A program made the position numbers and the translations under genes. Under the pieces are notes generated by a model that saw only the letters and a list, made by a program, of their open reading frames with translations, searched no databases and was not told where the DNA came from. DNA of 18,641 nucleotides from DUMC01 sp035362115 (GTDB taxonomy: Bacteria; Bacillota; Clostridia; Acetivibrionales; DUMC01). The stretch lies in contig DAOSDD010000065.1 in the NCBI GenBank assembly GCA_035362115.1, forward strand, positions 1-18,641, given 5' to 3'. Each line of letters opens with the position of its first letter. Position 1 is the first letter of the stretch. This document shows positions 6,095 through 13,635 of the stretch, one piece after another.

Positions 6095-6200
6095 ATAACG
6101 CACAAAAGAAACTGCATTACAAAAGTTTTGTGCGCTTATGTTACCTTAATTAATACGTAAAAAATCCAATTTGTTCCTTGTAAAATCATTTTTGCGTTAT
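6095..6200 (-). repeat. Copy B of ~105-base inverted-repeat element in the sensory-operon leader
   Basis: This is the second copy of the element at 2422-2526, in the same orientation. The terminal inverted repeat begins ATAACGCACAAAA and ends TTTTTGCGTTAT. A perfect 9-bp hairpin lies at the end nearer the gene (arms 6099-6107 CGCACAAAA and 6126-6134 TTTTGTGCG, 18-base loop). The two ends are the best conserved parts between copies: about 43 bases at the hairpin end and 16 at the other; the middle is looser. It is 34 bases upstream of the DRTGG start codon and lies within the predicted transcript. Confidence 0.82.
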
Positions 6201-6262
6201 ATTTAGTCCATATACATCTCATCATTCAATAGGATCAATTGCTTAAATCAATTGCTGAGTTA

Positions 6263-6291
6263 ATTATAGCATATTGTTAACTGATTAACAA
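6263..6291 (-). promoter_or_regulatory. Sigma-A promoter with perfect Rex operator for the DRTGG/hydrogenase-like operon
   Basis: On the minus strand TTGTTAA-TCAG-TTAACAA (6274-6291) is a perfect 18-base Rex palindrome. Its first six bases double as a -35 (TTGTTA, 6286-6291). After exactly 17 bases comes TATAAT (6263-6268), preceded by TGC, an extended -10. A Rex dimer here would occlude the -35 and spacer, giving NADH-responsive derepression. The transcription start would be near 6256, giving a leader of about 195 bases that contains repeat copy B. It begins 22 bases after the stop of the nucleoside kinase gene. Confidence 0.85.
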
Positions 6292-6312
6292 TCCTTTAAT
6301 CTCATTGACTCA

Positions 6313-7977
6313 TTAAAAACAACTTCCCCCTATAAACTCCTTCAATATGGAATTATTTGGTATTTCGTCATGTTCGGCAATGGGCAGAAAATAGCTTAAG
6401 AACTCCATGAGTCTTTTTGCTTCAGGATATTCGGGGCATGAGTCATCTATACCTGCCAATATAGGTTCTGCAAAAATTTTCATTACTCCATGCTCATACC
6501 TAAAGGCTGAATTAAACATTACATCAGCCTCTTCCTGGAAAGGAAATATGTTTTTCTCTTCCCCGCGTCTTACTGAAGGCCAGCGCTTTATTGTATCTAC
6601 AGCACTGCTTCCTCTGAATTGGTTATCTCTTACAATTCGTCTGAGAAGCCGTGTGTCTGTGGTAGGAACTCTGTTATGGTCATCAATATTCATGGATGTG
6701 ATTGCGCTTATATAAATTTTAAACTTATTTTCTCTGGGTACGGACGGCGTTAACTTTTCATTAAGACCATGAATACCTTCGATGATAATTATATCGTTTT
6801 CGTCCAATTTCACTTTTCTACCTGAATATTCCCTTTTCCCCAAAGGAAAGTTGTATATGGGTATTTCAACTTCTTCTTCATTTAGCATTTTGATTAAATG
6901 ATCGTTGAATAATTCTATATCAATAGCTTCTAAAGCTTCAAAATCCATTTCACCGTTTTCGTCTATCGGAGTCCTTTCTCTATCTACAAAATAATCATCC
7001 AGATGTATTGTAACAGGCTTTAAGCCATTCACTCTTAATTGTATGGCCAGCCTTTTTGAAAATGTTGTTTTCCCTGAGGATGATGGACCTGCAATCAATA
7101 CTACTCTTTTTCTATTATTGCTTTCAGCTATCATATCGGCTATCTGGGCTGTTTTTTTCTCATGAAGGGCTTCAGATACTCTTATAAGGTCCCGTACATT
7201 TCCTGATTTTATTACATCGTTTAGTCCTCCTACACTTTCTACCCCCAGGATACTGCCCCATTTCCTATTTTCACGGAATACATTGAAAAGTTTTTGCTGT
7301 TCTTTAAATTCAGGCAGTATATTTGGCTGATCCTTCTTGGGAAATAGTAGAATGACCCCGTTTTTATAATATTTAAGATCAAATTTATCAATATATCCTG
7401 TGTCTGGAGCCATATATCCATAAAAATAGTTGTCAACTTCATCACAGCTGTAAATAGTAATATAGGGTTTCAGACGCTGCTGAATATTTCGGAGCCGATC
7501 GTCCCTTCCTTTTTCCTTCAATATATTTTTAGCTTCTTCAATAGGTATAGTACGCTTTATAAAAGGTATTCGTGCATTAACAATTTCAACCATCCTGTTT
7601 TTTATTTTCCCCACATCATCTGCGTTAAGATCCTTATCTCCCTTTATTTCATAATAAAGTCCCTTACTGATTGAATGGTTGATTATAACTTTTCTTTCAG
7701 GGAATATATCGTTAACAGCTTTAACAAGAATAAAAGTAAGACTTCGTATATATATTCTCATCCCGTCGTCTCTAGAAAGATCAATAAACTCCACCTTACA
7801 ATCATTATTGAGCATATAAGTCAATTCTCTAATTTCATTATTTACTTTAGCTGCAATTATTGTGTATGGATAGTTTTCTTTATACTTTTTACTCAATTCG
7901 ATTAATGAAATACCGCTATTAAACTTTTCAATTTTGCCATCCGCAAATGTTACAGTGATCATATGGTTTTTATTCAC
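6313..7977 (-). CDS. TGS-domain nucleoside (uridine-type) kinase
   Basis: This is a protein of about 554 residues. The start is uncertain: I chose GTG 7975-7977 (GAGG 8 bases upstream) over GTG 7986 (too close to that site) and ATG 7962 (too far). Residues 1 to about 65 look like a TGS domain. The middle (about 70-280) resembles the second-additional/editing-type region of threonyl-tRNA synthetases. The C-terminal part is a uridine kinase/phosphoribulokinase-type P-loop domain: GPSSSGKTTFSKRL near 293-306, then LDDYFVDRERTP, and IIIEGIHGLN as a Walker B region. These fused proteins are common in Firmicutes and are usually annotated as nucleoside kinase or uridine kinase. They are expected to phosphorylate a (ribo)nucleoside with NTP in the cytoplasm; the role of the synthetase-like half is not known. 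No terminator is visible after it. Confidence 0.85.
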   Translation of the reverse strand: MNKNHMITVTFADGKIEKFNSGISLIELSKKYKENYPYTIIAAKVNNEIRELTYMLNNDCKVEFIDLSRDDGMRIYIRSLTFILVKAVNDIFPERKVIINHSISKGLYYEIKGDKDLNADDVGKIKNRMVEIVNARIPFIKRTIPIEEAKNILKEKGRDDRLRNIQQRLKPYITIYSCDEVDNYFYGYMAPDTGYIDKFDLKYYKNGVILLFPKKDQPNILPEFKEQQKLFNVFRENRKWGSILGVESVGGLNDVIKSGNVRDLIRVSEALHEKKTAQIADMIAESNNRKRVVLIAGPSSSGKTTFSKRLAIQLRVNGLKPVTIHLDDYFVDRERTPIDENGEMDFEALEAIDIELFNDHLIKMLNEEEVEIPIYNFPLGKREYSGRKVKLDENDIIIIEGIHGLNEKLTPSVPRENKFKIYISAITSMNIDDHNRVPTTDTRLLRRIVRDNQFRGSSAVDTIKRWPSVRRGEEKNIFPFQEEADVMFNSAFRYEHGVMKIFAEPILAGIDDSCPEYPEAKRLMEFLSYFLPIAEHDEIPNNSILKEFIGGSCF

Positions 7978-8028
7978 ACCAAACACCTCGCATATTTTAT
8001 TTTATATGGACACAAAAACAGGCGGGAT

Positions 8029-8054
8029 AAAAATAGGGCTTATTAAGCCCTATT
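8029..8054 (-). terminator. Intrinsic terminator after yqeY
   Basis: On the minus strand a perfect 10-bp stem (AATAGGGCTT / AAGCCCTATT) with a 3-base loop runs into a TTTTT tract. It lies about 65 bases downstream of the yqeY stop (8120) and separates the rpsU-yqeY unit from the nucleoside kinase gene, whose own promoter was not clearly identified in the remaining 50 bases. Confidence 0.85.
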
Positions 8055-8119
8055 AATACCTTGCATATGATTTGTTTTTGTTATCATATATTATATTCCA
8101 AACATCTAATATTATCAAA

Positions 8120-8563
8120 TCAGCCTAACACTTTCTTTGCTATTTGATTTACAAGTTTACCGTCTGCTTTTCCTCTGACCTTTGGCATAACAGCCTGCAT
8201 TACTTTACCAAGTTCCCGGACCGAATTGGCCCCAAGCTCCCGGACTGTTTCTCTGACAATGGTTTCAAGCTCTTGTTCCGATAGTTGCTGTGGCATATAT
8301 TGTGATAATATCTCTATTTCTCTTAGTTGTCTATCTACTAAATCCTGTCTTCCGCTTTTCTCGTAATCAGGAAGAACATCTTTCCTTTGTTTTATTTCCT
8401 TGGCTATTATATCTATAATACCATCATCGTCAAGGGTGACCTTCTTGTCTTTTTCAACCTGAAGCACTGCAGACCTTACCATTTGGACAGAGTCCTTACG
8501 GACAGTATCCTTCTCTTTCATCGCTGTTTTCAGATCATTTAATAATTGTTCCTTAAGGGACAT
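8120..8563 (-). CDS. yqeY: GatB/YqeY-domain protein
   Basis: This is a 147-residue protein of normal YqeY length. The start is ATG 8561-8563, with GGAGG 10 bases upstream. The sequence follows the YqeY family throughout: a helical N-terminal half (SLKEQLLNDLKTAMKEKD, IIDIIAKEIKQRKD near 48) and the C-terminal region EIEILSQYMPQQLSEQEL and KVMQAVMPKVRGKADGKLVN (near 120-139) shared with the tail of the GatB amidotransferase subunit. That domain probably contacts tRNA, but YqeY itself has no established biochemical activity. It follows rpsU by 18 bases, a pairing very common in Firmicutes, so they are cotranscribed; a strong terminator follows. Confidence 0.93.
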   Translation of the reverse strand: MSLKEQLLNDLKTAMKEKDTVRKDSVQMVRSAVLQVEKDKKVTLDDDGIIDIIAKEIKQRKDVLPDYEKSGRQDLVDRQLREIEILSQYMPQQLSEQELETIVRETVRELGANSVRELGKVMQAVMPKVRGKADGKLVNQIAKKVLG

Positions 8564-8581
8564 AGCACATATGCCTCCTTA

Positions 8582-8758
8582 TCACCTAAATTTCCTTTTT
8601 CTTGCAGCTTCAGATTTCTTCTTTTTCTTCACACTTGGTTTCTCATAATGCTCCCTTTTCCTTACTTCAGCAAGGACACCTGACTTAGCGCATTGTCTCT
8701 TGAATCTTTTAAGAGCACTATCGAGAGACTCATTTTCCCTTACCCTAATTTCAGACAC
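8582..8758 (-). CDS. rpsU: 30S ribosomal protein S21
   Basis: This is a 58-residue basic protein starting at GTG 8756-8758 (product begins MSEIRVRENESLDSALKRFK), with GGGAGG 7 bases upstream. An in-frame ATG nine codons earlier encodes part of the ribosome binding site and is rejected. RFKRQCAKSGVL and VRKREHYEKPS are hallmark S21 segments, and the C-terminus is a lysine/arginine-rich tail (KKKKKSEAARKRKFR). S21 binds the small subunit near the 3' end of 16S rRNA and aids initiation. Length and sequence are ordinary for Clostridia. It is first in the rpsU-yqeY operon, with a good sigma-A promoter about 95 bases upstream. Confidence 0.96.
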   Translation of the reverse strand: MSEIRVRENESLDSALKRFKRQCAKSGVLAEVRKREHYEKPSVKKKKKSEAARKRKFR

Positions 8759-8850
8759 GTACTTCCCTCCCTCCGATGGTATCAATTGTGCCAGAACTAA
8801 GCTCCATATTTTGCTGTGTTTTTTTCCAAATCATTTGTAGCACATATTAT

Positions 8851-8880
8851 ATTATATCTTATTATAGAAATCAAAGTCAA
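8851..8880 (-). promoter_or_regulatory. Sigma-A promoter of rpsU-yqeY
   Basis: On the minus strand TTGACT (8875-8880) and TATAAT (8851-8856) are separated by 18 bases. This would start transcription near 8844, leaving a leader of about 85 bases before the rpsU GTG. The -35 overlaps one arm of the inverted repeat at 8878-8942. Confidence 0.75.
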
Positions 8881-8942
8881 TATTAGCTATAGTAATTTTA
8901 CACTAACCTGCGGTAATTTTATGCTAATATTGCACTATTTCC
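8878..8942. repeat. 10-bp inverted repeat enclosing a direct repeat, at the rpsU promoter
   Basis: CAATATTAGC (8878-8887) is repeated perfectly inverted as GCTAATATTG (8933-8942). Between the arms GTAATTTTA occurs twice (8892-8900 and 8922-8930). One arm overlaps the -35 of the rpsU promoter. The 45-base loop is too long for a typical terminator, so this is either an operator-like arrangement or a relic of an element. Confidence 0.6.
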
Positions 8943-8989
8943 TATAAGTTCACCAATGTTCTTTTCCACACGGGAAATAAAACTTGTGA

Positions 8990-9334
8990 TTAAACAATTT
9001 TAGGTCCCAGGTTTACCCCGCCTATGAGATGATAATGAAGGTGAGGTACAGTTTGCCCCGCATTAACTCCGCAGTTGTTTATCAATCTGTAGCCATTCTC
9101 ATAGATTCCCATCTTTTTTGCTATTTCATTGGCAGCAAGGTGAATACTTACAAGTATACTTCCGTTTTCATTGTTAATTTCCTTAACACTTGTAAGATGA
9201 GTTTTGGGTACCATAAGTATATGCACCGGTGCAACTGGATTAATGTCCTTAAAAGCAATCACGCTATCATCTTCATACACTATTGAAGATGGTATCTCTT
9301 TTCTTATAATTTTGCAAAAAATGCAATCTTCCAT
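8990..9334 (-). CDS. HIT-family (HinT-type) nucleotide hydrolase
   Basis: This is a 114-residue protein. The start is ATG 9332-9334 with GGAGG 9 bases upstream. It begins MEDCIFCKIIRKEIPSS, typical of HinT-like proteins with the CxxC zinc-type pair (C4, C7), followed by VYEDDSVIAFKDINPVAP and HILMVPKTH. The catalytic histidine triad is HLHYHL near residue 98 (HxHxHxx). Family members hydrolyse adenosine phosphoramidates and related nucleotides through a covalent histidine-AMP intermediate, as cytoplasmic homodimers. The histidine triad is complete, so the enzyme is probably active. It lies 65 bases downstream of alaS without a recognisable terminator between, so cotranscription is likely, although it has no known link to alanylation. 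Confidence 0.94.
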   Translation of the reverse strand: MEDCIFCKIIRKEIPSSIVYEDDSVIAFKDINPVAPVHILMVPKTHLTSVKEINNENGSILVSIHLAANEIAKKMGIYENGYRLINNCGVNAGQTVPHLHYHLIGGVNLGPKIV

Positions 9335-9399
9335 GTGATTTCACCTCCTATCGAAACATTGGTACCGAAACATCGGGACGGTTCTTTCGTTTCATTTTA

Positions 9400-12039
9400 T
9401 CATTTAGTACCAGCCTTGACAATCTCCAGCGCCTTTTTAAATGCTTCATCTATTTTTGATGGGTCCTTGCCACCTGCCTGAGCCATATCCGGTCGGCCTC
9501 CACCGCCGCCGCCTGTAACTTTTGCAACTTCTCTTATAATATTCCCCGAGTGGATGCCTTTTTCAACAGCACTTTTTGTAGCAGTAACAATTAAATTTAC
9601 CTTTCCTCCATGCTCTGATGCAAGTATTATAACTCCATCATCAAGTTTGTTCTTTAACACATCCCCGGTATTTCTCAGGGCTTCCATATCCATTCCTTCA
9701 AATTTTGCAGTAATAACACTTATATCGTTTATTTCAACTGCTTTCGATAATATCTCATCGGTTTTACTTCCTACGAGCTTGCTTCTTAGTTGATCAATCT
9801 CCTTATGGGAAATTTTAATTTCCGATGTTAATGCCTCTATCTTTTTAACCGCATCCTGAGGGCTTGATTTTAATGTAGAAGCAATATCGTTAAGAAGCAT
9901 TTCATTTTCACGGAAATACTTTAGGCTGGAATACCCGGTTACAGCTTCTATTCTCCTTGTGCCTGCAGCAACTCCGGTCTCCCCTGTTATTTTCAAGAAA
10001 CCTATACCTGCTGTTGATGTCATATGTGTGCCGCCACAAAGCTCGATGCTATAGCCATCGATTTGTACAACCCTTACTATATTGCCATACTTTTCACCGA
10101 ATAAAGCCATAGCACCTTTTTCCCGAGCTTTATCCAGCTCCATTTCTTCTATCTTAACAGGAAGGTCTTCAAGGATTTTCTCATTTATCTCTTCTTCAAT
10201 CTTCATTAAATCACTTTCTGAAACAGGTTCAAAGTGGGTAAAATCAAATCTGAGTTTTTGGTCGTCCACAAGTGAGCCTGCCTGTGCAACATGAGTACCC
10301 AGGTTATGACGAAGTGCTTTATGCAGCAAATGAGTGGCAGTATGATTCCTGGCTATGGCCTTTCTCCTTTTTACATCAACTACAGCCTCAGCAGCAGTAT
10401 TACTTTCCAGTATGCCTTCCTCAACTATTCCAACGTGCAAATAATGTCCGTCATGAGTCTTTTTACAATCTTCAACTCTTACCATTCCAGTTTCGGTCCT
10501 GATATATCCCGTGTCTCCAACCTGTCCGCCACTTTCTGCATAAAAAGGCGTTTTGTCAAGGAGTATAACTACCTTATCTCCTTCCATTGCAGTATTAACT
10601 ATATCGTCATCTTTTAAAATATAGGATACCGATGCATTACAGCTTGTACTTCCATATCCGGCAAATTCAGTTTTAAAATCTTTATCCAAACCAATCCGGC
10701 TTTCCTGTGACCAGGCTGAACCTTCTTTACTTTTCAGTGCTTCACGTGCTTTGTTCTTTTGAACTTCCATCTCTTTTTTAAAACCTGCTTCATCAATCAT
10801 AAGACCGTTTTCTTCTGCAATTTCTCTTGTAAGATCAAGCGGGAATCCATAGGTATCATGAAGTTTAAACACCATTGTCCCTGGAACAACTTTCTTGCCT
10901 TCATCCTCTAATTGACTGATGTAATCATTTAAAATTGCAAGTCCCTGGTTAATAGTAGTTTCAAACCTTTCCTCCTCTGTTTTGATGACTTTTTTGATAT
11001 AGTCGCGTTTTTCTTCAAGTTCAGAGTATGCTGTTTTCGACTCATTGATAACTATATCGGAGACATCAGAAAGGAAAGGTTTATCAAGCCCAAGAAGTTT
11101 CCCGTGCCTTGCGGCTCTCCTCAAGAGTCTTCTTAGAACATATCCTCTTCCTTCATTTGAAGGCATTATCCCATCAGATATCATCATTGTAGTGCTTCTT
11201 ATATGGTCTGTAATTACACGTATGGAGGTATCGGTTTTGGAATCCTTACCATACCCTGTGCCAGCAAGTTTGCAAACATAATTCAATATGTTGCGGACTG
11301 TATCCACCTCAAAAAGGTTGTCTACATTCTGCATAACACAAGCCAGTCTTTCAAGACCCATACCGGTATCTATATTCTTCTTTTTTAGAGGAGCATATGT
11401 CCCATCTGCTTCTTTATTGAACTGGGTAAATACCAGGTTCCAGAACTCAATATATCTGTCACAGTCGCAGCCGATTTTGCAATCAGGTTTTCCGCATCCC
11501 TTATCTGCTCCTCTATCAAAGTGAATCTCTGAACATGGCCCGCAAGGTCCTGTACCATGCTCCCAGAAATTATCTTCTTTACCCATTCTTACAATTCTTT
11601 CAGAACTTAGCCCTATATCCTTGTTCCATATTTCAAAAGCTTCATCGTCTTCTTCGTAAATTGTTACCCAAAGCTTATCTTCCGGCATTTTTAACTCTTG
11701 AGTAATAAATTCCCATGCCCAGGTTATCGCTTCTTTTTTAAAATAATCCCCAAAGGAAAAGTTACCCAGCATCTCAAAGAAAGTACCATGTCTTGCTGTT
11801 TTTCCAACTCTTTCTATATCAGGCGTCCTTATACATTTCTGGCAGGTTGTTACCCTATGGTGCGGAGGTTTCTGCTCTCCTGTAAAATATGGCTTTAATG
11901 GCGTCATACCTGCATTTATCAAGAGAATACTGGGGTCATTCCGAGGTACAAGGGAAAAACTGGGCAGCCTTAAATGATCTTTGCTTTCAAAAAAGCTCAA
12001 ATACTTCTCTCTAAGTTCGTTTAATCCATAGCTCTGCAT
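9400..12039 (-). CDS. alaS: Alanyl-tRNA synthetase
   Basis: This is an 879-residue protein of full normal length. The start is ATG 12037-12039, with GAGAGG 8 bases upstream. Order of domains: class II catalytic core (SFSLVPRNDPSILLINAGM near 27, then TGMGLERL near 225), the tRNA recognition region, the editing domain with zinc-type motifs HTATHLLH (near 564-572) and CGGTH (near 668), and the C-terminal DHHA1-type domain with the glycine run GGGGGGRPDMAQAGG near 842. It charges tRNA-Ala with alanine and hydrolyses mischarged Ser- and Gly-tRNA-Ala. No catalytic or editing residue appears lost. A well-formed promoter lies about 120 bases upstream. No T-box leader is visible there: the leader is only about 110 bases and lacks the conserved antiterminator motif. 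Confidence 0.97.
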   Translation of the reverse strand: MQSYGLNELREKYLSFFESKDHLRLPSFSLVPRNDPSILLINAGMTPLKPYFTGEQKPPHHRVTTCQKCIRTPDIERVGKTARHGTFFEMLGNFSFGDYFKKEAITWAWEFITQELKMPEDKLWVTIYEEDDEAFEIWNKDIGLSSERIVRMGKEDNFWEHGTGPCGPCSEIHFDRGADKGCGKPDCKIGCDCDRYIEFWNLVFTQFNKEADGTYAPLKKKNIDTGMGLERLACVMQNVDNLFEVDTVRNILNYVCKLAGTGYGKDSKTDTSIRVITDHIRSTTMMISDGIMPSNEGRGYVLRRLLRRAARHGKLLGLDKPFLSDVSDIVINESKTAYSELEEKRDYIKKVIKTEEERFETTINQGLAILNDYISQLEDEGKKVVPGTMVFKLHDTYGFPLDLTREIAEENGLMIDEAGFKKEMEVQKNKAREALKSKEGSAWSQESRIGLDKDFKTEFAGYGSTSCNASVSYILKDDDIVNTAMEGDKVVILLDKTPFYAESGGQVGDTGYIRTETGMVRVEDCKKTHDGHYLHVGIVEEGILESNTAAEAVVDVKRRKAIARNHTATHLLHKALRHNLGTHVAQAGSLVDDQKLRFDFTHFEPVSESDLMKIEEEINEKILEDLPVKIEEMELDKAREKGAMALFGEKYGNIVRVVQIDGYSIELCGGTHMTSTAGIGFLKITGETGVAAGTRRIEAVTGYSSLKYFRENEMLLNDIASTLKSSPQDAVKKIEALTSEIKISHKEIDQLRSKLVGSKTDEILSKAVEINDISVITAKFEGMDMEALRNTGDVLKNKLDDGVIILASEHGGKVNLIVTATKSAVEKGIHSGNIIREVAKVTGGGGGGRPDMAQAGGKDPSKIDEAFKKALEIVKAGTK

Positions 12040-12155
12040 TATTAAAACCTCTCAATTCTTTCTACATATAATAAATAGTTAATAATATTTAATAACACCT
12101 GGTAATATTTAGTAAATCTTTATAATTATAATATTTTACATTCATTATAAATAAT

Positions 12156-12184
12156 AATATATTAAAGTATGTAAATAGTGTCAA
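12156..12184 (-). promoter_or_regulatory. Sigma-A promoter of alaS
   Basis: On the minus strand there is a perfect -35 TTGACA (12179-12184), a 17-base spacer and TATATT (12156-12161) as -10. The start would be near 12149, so the leader is about 110 bases and very AT-rich. Confidence 0.82.
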
Positions 12185-12208
12185 GAAGGAAAACAATATG
12201 GGGGCATT

Positions 12209-13258
12209 TTATCTCACTATCTCATCTACTACCCTTTTGAATATTGCCTTAACAATTGCAACTAACGGCACTGAAATAATCATACCTGTTATACCCAGGA
12301 ATTCTCCTCCGGCAAGTACAGCCATTATTGTGGTAACAGGATGGAGGCCTACCCTTCCCTCAATTATTTTAGGGGAAACAAATGCATTATCTATCTGCTG
12401 TACTACCACAAATAACGCTACTGTCCAGATTGCTTTAATTGGTGATTCCACCAGAGCAACTGCCACTGCAGGGATAGCTCCAATTATGGGTCCAAAGTAT
12501 GGTATGATATTAGCTATTCCACCTATTGAGCCAAGTACAAGAGGATATTTGACTTTCAGAAGCAACAGACCTCCAATTTCCATAATGCTTACAATAAGTG
12601 CCGTTAAAAGCTGCCCCTGAACAAAACTAGATAACACCAGGTTTATTTCCCTGCCCGTCTGCAAAACGTTTTTTCTCCACTTTTTAGGTATCAGAGAAAT
12701 TACCTGGGATCTAAAAAAGAGTGAGTCTTTGATGAAATAATATGCTATAACAAGTGCCAGCATAAAATCAAGTATAATTGCTACCGAGTCTATCAGCCTC
12801 GTCATTGTCCTTTTAAGGGTATTGACAGTATAATTTTGAATCATTTCAGCACTTGAATTGATTTCATTAAGCAATACATCTTTAATATCTGAAGACCAGC
12901 TGCTTGATCTGATATTTGATAATATATTGTTAAACATTCCCTGATAATTAGCTATAATATCCGGGACTGTGTTTATTAGTTCTTTTGTACTATTTACTAA
13001 TTCAGGTACTATAAATATTGTGACTGCAGTAAAGACAAGTATTACACCTGAATACACCATAATAATGCTAACCGGACGTGAAATTTTTCTACCTTCAAGC
13101 TGCTTAACCATAGGGTGAACCAGATATGCTATTACAATAGCCATAAAAAACGGGCTCAAAATTCTCCCTATTTTTTTTCTGAATGAATAGATAAATATAA
13201 GTATAAGTACGGAAATAACAATGATAATTATTAACAGCATCAATTTTCTTTTTTGCAT
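12209..13258 (-). CDS. AI-2E family (YdiK/PerM-type) integral membrane transporter
   Basis: This is a 349-residue protein. The start is ATG 13256-13258, with GAGG 10 bases upstream. Hydrophobic segments occur near residues 7-25, 36-49, 60-83, 150-172, 210-262 (two or more), 274-290 and 305-335, so seven or eight membrane spans are expected, separated by a long soluble loop at about 85-150. Typical family motifs are SPFFMAIVIAYLVHP near 35, IGGIANIIPYFGPIIGAIP near 245 and VVQQIDNAFVSPKIIEGRVGLHP near 285. The family was named for autoinducer-2 export but includes Na+/H+ antiporters and proteins of unknown substrate, so no substrate is assigned. A long perfect hairpin lies 22 bases upstream of the start codon. 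It is downstream of the YtxH-like gene, but the 167-base gap leaves operon membership open. Confidence 0.88.
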   Translation of the reverse strand: MQKRKLMLLIIIIVISVLILIFIYSFRKKIGRILSPFFMAIVIAYLVHPMVKQLEGRKISRPVSIIMVYSGVILVFTAVTIFIVPELVNSTKELINTVPDIIANYQGMFNNILSNIRSSSWSSDIKDVLLNEINSSAEMIQNYTVNTLKRTMTRLIDSVAIILDFMLALVIAYYFIKDSLFFRSQVISLIPKKWRKNVLQTGREINLVLSSFVQGQLLTALIVSIMEIGGLLLLKVKYPLVLGSIGGIANIIPYFGPIIGAIPAVAVALVESPIKAIWTVALFVVVQQIDNAFVSPKIIEGRVGLHPVTTIMAVLAGGEFLGITGMIISVPLVAIVKAIFKRVVDEIVR

Positions 13259-13280
13259 ATTTATACTTCCTCTATAGATT

Positions 13281-13316
13281 CAGGAAATGGGGGAATACAT
13301 ATTCCCCCATTTCCTG
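13281..13316. other. Perfect 16-bp hairpin in the leader of the AI-2E-family gene
   Basis: CAGGAAATGGGGGAAT (13281-13296) is followed by the loop ACAT and its exact complement (13301-13316). There is no T-tract on either side, so it is not a standard intrinsic terminator. Its end lies about 22 bases before the AI-2E start codon, next to the ribosome binding site. It could be an RNA-processing or stabilising structure between the small upstream gene and the transporter gene. Confidence 0.8.
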
Positions 13317-13425
13317 CCGGAACAATTTGATTCATACTTACTGATTCATGGTAATTATTAACGGTATTGGTACACCATATTAATTAATGATATTGATTCG
13401 TGATATCTTTTCATATATTGATTTT

Positions 13426-13605
13426 CTATCTGAATACACCTGCAATATCACTTACAATATTTCCCGACCTCCTTAAAAATCTTTTTCCTGTTTTCATCAT
13501 CTTTCTCCTGCTTTTACTTCCCATTACGCCGCTATTCATAGCCATGACCATGGAAACTCCGATTAAGCTTCCTACAATTATTCCTTTTGTAAATCCGTTT
13601 CCCAT
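13426..13605 (-). CDS. Small YtxH-like single-span membrane protein
   Basis: This is a 59-residue protein. The start is ATG 13603-13605 with GGGAGG 7 bases upstream; an in-frame start eight codons earlier lacks a ribosome site and is not used. One glycine-rich hydrophobic segment (KGIIVGSLIGVSMVMAM, about 7-23) is followed by a strongly basic stretch (SKSRRKMMKTGKRFLRR, about 30-46) and an amphipathic end. This matches the YtxH-like layout: an N-terminal glycine-rich span with a basic cytoplasmic tail. Function is unknown; some YtxH proteins are stress-associated. It follows the PRC-barrel gene by 30 bases and is probably cotranscribed with it. Confidence 0.7.
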   Translation of the reverse strand: MGNGFTKGIIVGSLIGVSMVMAMNSGVMGSKSRRKMMKTGKRFLRRSGNIVSDIAGVFR

Positions 13606-13635
13606 GCAAACACCTCCCTTCAACAGCAACTGAAT

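Noticed and set aside
9167..9187. Third Rex-like site TTGTTAA ... TTAACA
   Set aside because: The half-sites are separated by five bases rather than four and it lies inside the HIT coding sequence, away from any promoter.
10272..10617. Overlapping plus-strand open frames inside alaS
   Set aside because: They lie antisense to a full-length, well-conserved alanyl-tRNA synthetase and look like no known protein.
12040..12208. Possible T-box riboswitch upstream of alaS
   Set aside because: The leader after the promoter is only about 110 bases, has no conserved T-box antiterminator motif and no terminator hairpin before the start codon.
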